64,000 nucleotides of DNA from Gordionus sp. m RMFG-2023. Taxonomy: Eukaryota > Nematomorpha > Gordioida > Chordodea > Parachordodidae. The number at the start of each line of letters is the position of its first letter. Positions within the stretch are counted from its first letter, which is position 1. The notes below the pieces were generated by a model. It ran no database searches, had not been told where the DNA came from, and saw nothing but the letters and a program-made list of their open reading frames with translations. The DNA lies in NCBI RefSeq assembly GCF_954871325.1, contig NC_088777.1:37735366-37799365 (forward strand). The letters run 5' to 3'. Position numbers and translations under genes: made by a program. Below are positions 59,673-64,000 of this stretch, piece by piece.

Positions 59673-59776
59673 ATTTCAGCACGATGTATAAAACACCCTA
59701 TAAATTTTAAACGATTTTAATCATTTTTAATTTTATATAAAATATTCTTTGAAAGCATATAAATCAGAAATAGTTC

Positions 59777-59910
59777 ATGGCAAAAATTGTCTGAAGTTTA
59801 TAATGTAGGTATTCTTCATTATGCTGGAATAGAAATCTGATTAAAATTTAAAAAACACATTGAATAATTATTGATAAAATAATACATTGGTGGAGAAAAC
59901 ATATTGATGA
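59777..59910. repeat. Dispersed repeat, copy 2
   Basis: Related to 6613-6770 through ordered short blocks (agttcatggcaaaa, ttgtct, gtaggtattct, ggagaaaacatattg). Diverged, ends unclear. Confidence 0.4.
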
Positions 59911-60966
59911 TAACTAAAAATGTAATATACCGATGCAGGTATTTAGAACGGATTAGAATTTACCTATAATAAGTTGATATCGGTCAGTGTGGAAATGTCT
60001 ATAGGAAATATAGTTTACCAAAAATATTTTCCAAATTCATAATTCAATATTAATACCCTAATTATTATTCTAAATAATTTTTTATCCCCGATTTTGATAA
60101 TCGGACAATTTAACAATATTGACCGATAACCGATAAAAAATTGGTTCATTCCTAACACTAATGTATGCATAAATATTAATTCATCTTAGTTCTTTTAAAA
60201 AAAGGGCGTTATAATTAGAACATAAAAGTTTTCTCTGCCACAAATATAACTTTAATCATTGTAAAACTTTAAACTTGCTAAAAGATAATAAAAAAATCAT
60301 GTTTCGTAATCATATCATTTTTATATACAAATATCTGCGTATATATTATTTTCATAACCCAAATCTATCTATCTACGTGCTTTAATATAATGGTGATTTT
60401 TTGTTTATTTACTAAGATAAAAAATTTTTTTTCAAAAGTACGAATTATAATAATGATATATAGAGAGATAATAAGTTGAACAATCATAACATTAATATAG
60501 ATATAGATGCTGTTTTTATAAAAGAAAAATATTTTTCTTTAAAATAAACTTAGCATTAAATAAAACATACATTTCTTTTGTAAATATATCATCTCTCTAT
60601 ACACAATAAAAAAATCCACTTCAAAAAATTAAAAACAACAAATTTTCAAGATTCTAAAATATTTTACCTTTGTTTTGTGTAATAAAAAAGGGAGTAACTT
60701 CAAGAGGAGATAGTTTTTTTTATAAGGCTATTTTAATGTTTTAATTCAAATGTAAATTGGCTGATTGATATATTTTTTTATGTTAAAACACTATATCATT
60801 ATTCTAATCGCTAATTTAATTTTTTTATTTAAATTCTTAGATGTTACGTTATTATAGATTTAGAAAAGGTTTTCGTTTTTCTCGTTACATATAGGAATTC
60901 TTAAAAACGAATTATGGCAGTGGTTTGTCATCATTAGGCCATGGCTTACTAAAGTAAGCTCTATGT

Positions 60967-61100
60967 CAGTGGCATCACTAGTCTTTACTCAAATTGACCT
61001 TTTTTAGCTAACATTTTTAAAATGACTTTCACTTTTATTTTCAAGGGGCCCTTCAAATTTTTCAGGAGGCTTGATCCCTTTGCCCCCCCCATTGCTACTG
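60967..61100. mobile_element. Possible small hAT-type MITE
   Basis: The left end CAGTGGCATCACTAG and the right end ATTGCTACTG are partly inverted, with a C run just inside the right end. No target duplication. Weak. Confidence 0.3.
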
Positions 61101-64000
61101 TCATAGGAAAGGTATAGAATGATAGGATGTTCAAGTGTGAAGAGGTTCAGTCCTTGGATGTTTTTATTATCTTAGATATTTGATTTGAACTGAAAGATGC
61201 ATAATAATTTCTGCCCCAAAATTGTGACTAACCTTAAATTTTTATACTACAATTCTTTTTTTTTTATTTACTACCCTGAACTGAATCAGATCGCTATAAA
61301 TTTTATTTTCATATCTATTATATTTCAACAGAAAATTTTATAAAGAAAGAATGTGATAAAGTTTTAAATTTATAATGTCTCATAGAGCTTATCATGTCCT
61401 ATATATTAATTATAAAATCTAAATGATATCGATAATTATTAGAGATATTCAAATTTTTAATAAATAGTATAAATAAATAAATTAAAATAAACACCACTCT
61501 AACATTCCTGAATTGATCGCCACAGCATTACTAAAATTCACAATTTTTTTTACAAAAGTTACACAGTTGTATTTTATCATTTTTCATGCTTAATATTTTC
61601 ATATTTTTTAAAGTTATGTTTTGATTTAATACATGATTGTCCAATTTCTTTGAATAAAAAAAACTCAAATAAGATGGGATGAATTATCATGATAGAAATT
61701 TCGGAGATCAATCCAAAAATACTCAATTTAACAATATCAAAGAAAAAAATAAGAAAAATTGTATTACTTACAACCCAACAAGTTTTGAGATATTTGAAAA
61801 AAGTTATTGGTGAAAAATAAAATTCATGTTATGAATCATTCTATTAACGTTTGCAGAAAGGTGCTATATCACACATCAAAAATGACCAAATTTTTTTTTT
61901 TATCAGACAACGATATTGTTTAAAGAATGGTCTGCTTTCCGATTTGAACTCAATAGATAAATATGTGTGATTTTGTAATAATGATAAGTAAATATAAGCA
62001 TATAAATAAATACGATCAGTGAAAAGGGTCAAATATTTGTGAAAATTTTTTCCCAAATAGAGATGTGAAACCTTGATCCGAAATCTGTCTAAACGAATTA
62101 CCGTTCACCATTAACGCGAATTCGCGTCGAAAAATAATAAGATAGCATATTTGTATACTTCGCCGTGAATTAGTGTTGTGAAGAGTAGTTAAGGCTGTCA
62201 CTAGCACTAAAGGTCAAATTAAATATTTAGAACTAAAATGGTGACCATTTTAGTTTCTCAAGATTAAAACATTTTTTATTTAATTACTACTTTTTAATGT
62301 ATCTTTCATATCCATATGATTTTTTATTAATATAAAACTAACATTAAAATAATTTAACCATATTAATATATGAAAAAAGTTGAATAAATTAAAAATATCA
62401 TAATTTGATAAATATATAATTCAAAAATTATTTGCGTGATTTTTCTTTTCAGTTCGGCGTTCTAATATATGATTTTGGGTTGTATCTCTTAAAAATTAAT
62501 ATCCTATGATTTTAAATTTTGTTAATCAGTTATAGATTATACATACAATTCGCAAAAGAATTATATGTATAGTATACTGATGTTTATTTTTACCAACCAA
62601 ATCTCCAAATCTACATACAATATTCACCGCATTTTAATTACAATTTTTTTATTGAGAGCACGTATTTAATTATTCTTTTAAATAAATACATGAATTTGTA
62701 AAAACATGAATTCATCATTTGTGGCAAGCTTTATTGTCATCTTCAACACCTAAGATCTTTAAAAGAATCACCGTTTGTCGGTAAAAAAATTACCACTGAT
62801 TGTCTTCTATTCTATTTTTTGTATGTAAATGATTTTTTATTTATTGAAAAATTATTTGCTATTAAATTTTTTCTTTTAAAAGAAATTGAAGGGAACCCAT
62901 CACTATATTTATCGGCAATAAAAAATGGTAATTTCATTTTTTTAAATTTCACATAAATTGATTTTCGATGAATCCAATTTTTAAAATCATATAACTCATG
63001 CTATATCTTTTTCTTTGCACATTTATTTGCAACTATATTAAATTCGTTTCGTTTAACCTTGAGTGATTACTTTATAAAGATTGTTATATATCAGAGATTT
63101 GCAGACCCGTTCTAAATTCTGACCGGGCCATAAAATAATTTGATTTTTTTAATATAGATTTATTTGAAAATGTTTATATTTTTTTTACTAGACTAGGCCC
63201 TGCCAAAAATCAGGCTAGAAAATATTTCTTTAAACTGAATACTGAAATTACCTGTGCAAGCTTCGACTATTACGGTATTAAAGAATTAATAATGATCAAA
63301 TATAATACAACCCTAATTAATGCATTATCAAAACATCCATTTTTTTTTGTCAAAATGACTTTTGGGGATTTAAAAACAAAAAATTGAAGAAAACTAGAAT
63401 AAAAAAAATCAAAATCTTATTTATGCCTTACCACGTTTTTGCAACTTGCAAAAAAACATGATAAAAATTTTTGTTAAAATGAATTACACATTTTTTTAAT
63501 ATTATACTATTTCTTAGAAATTTTTTTTATATTTTATTTATACAATTTAGTATATATATTCCTTTGACATCGAACATAATAAGTATATTGGGACATTTGA
63601 TAAGATAAGAAATTTAAATAAATCTTATTAAAATAAAATTTATATAAACAGAAATTTTTTTGAAAATATGACTTATCACTAGCAGGCTTAGAAAAACAAT
63701 TAAAATTTACTCATAAGATGGCTTGAATTTGAGTAGTTGAGAAAATAACATTAAAATATATGAAATAAAAGTTACGAGAATTGGGTATTAGCTGAACTGG
63801 AAATTCTGTGTAATTATAAAAGTTGTTTACAATCCTGAAAAACTTTTAAGCTAAATGAGTCGATCTTATATTAAGAGTTTAGATTGAATTTTTAACAAAT
63901 CATTTGACTATTTGCAATATTTTTTACCATTTTCTAGAAATGATATTTTAAAATTACAAATTTATTTTAATAATTTCACGAATATACATTGATCATACTA
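61101..64000. other. AT-rich stretch, no gene recognised
   Basis: The minus-strand open frames at 61844-62056 and 62016-62207 have no known domain. A single end of the CAGAGACCTGCAG family (cagagatttgcagacccg) starts at 63092, with gaccgggcc near 63121 and ctaggccctgcc near 63193; no right end was found. Confidence 0.5.

Noticed and set aside
61844-62207. Two overlapping minus-strand open frames as a small gene
   Set aside because: No domain, no signal, no splice or composition support; such lengths occur by chance.
1-64000. tRNA, rRNA or CRISPR features
   Set aside because: No cloverleaf-compatible GC-richer block, rRNA core motif or regularly spaced short repeat was recognised; only tandem repeats and transposon ends were seen. 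A tRNA scan would be needed to exclude decayed tRNAs.

Overview
The window is a very A+T-rich stretch (by eye about three quarters A+T or more) of an animal nuclear genome, read with the standard code and GT-AG introns. Two host genes are recognisable, and both are metazoan: COP9 signalosome subunit 1 (CSN1/GPS1) and a netrin. Both proteins are enlarged by low-complexity insertions, and transposons crowd the introns. This fits a fast-evolving, repeat-rich invertebrate, perhaps a flatworm-like lineage. The sequence does not fix the phylum. No rRNA, tRNA, CRISPR array or bacterial-type operon was seen.

Layout. 1-2.3 kb: AT-rich DNA with a small 29-bp tandem repeat. 2.3-5.9 kb: a broken Ty3/Gypsy fossil on the minus strand between short LTR-like repeats. 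7.5-11.3 kb: a near full-length hAT transposon (TTF-finger/DUF4371, ZMYM1-like) with terminal inverted repeats and a perfect 8-bp target-site duplication. 11.7-12.7 kb: a Gypsy gag-protease fossil. 12.9-13.3 kb: a hAT-type MITE.

14.5-39.4 kb: CSN1 on the plus strand, read here as 13 coding exons of 2058 nt including stop (685 aa). All splice phases agree across 12 introns. Intron 2 is 11.6 kb and holds a DUF659 hAT relic, two LINE copies in opposite orientation, a second Gypsy fossil with a nested MITE, and Gypsy integrase scraps. Introns 4, 6 and 8 each hold a hAT-type element with a perfect 8-bp duplication. Intron 9 holds a MITE followed by a tandem duplication of the exon-10 acceptor and the first part of exon 10.

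39.4-53.6 kb: mostly unrecognised AT-rich DNA with hAT relics, a LINE reverse transcriptase fragment, a 222-bp MITE and a hAT C-terminal fragment. 53.6-56.5 kb: a single large exon of netrin, covering an N-terminal extension, the laminin N-terminal domain with big inserts and the first laminin EGF domain; the rest of netrin lies beyond the window. 57.1-57.7 kb: four tandem copies of a ~149-bp repeat, inside what is probably the next netrin intron. The remainder to 64 kb shows only MITE relics.

The two host genes do not act in one pathway. CSN1 is an intracellular subunit of the cullin deneddylase; netrin is a secreted axon-guidance cue. The most distinctive content is the dense, datable layering of hAT-family insertions in CSN1 introns and the inflated forms of both host proteins.
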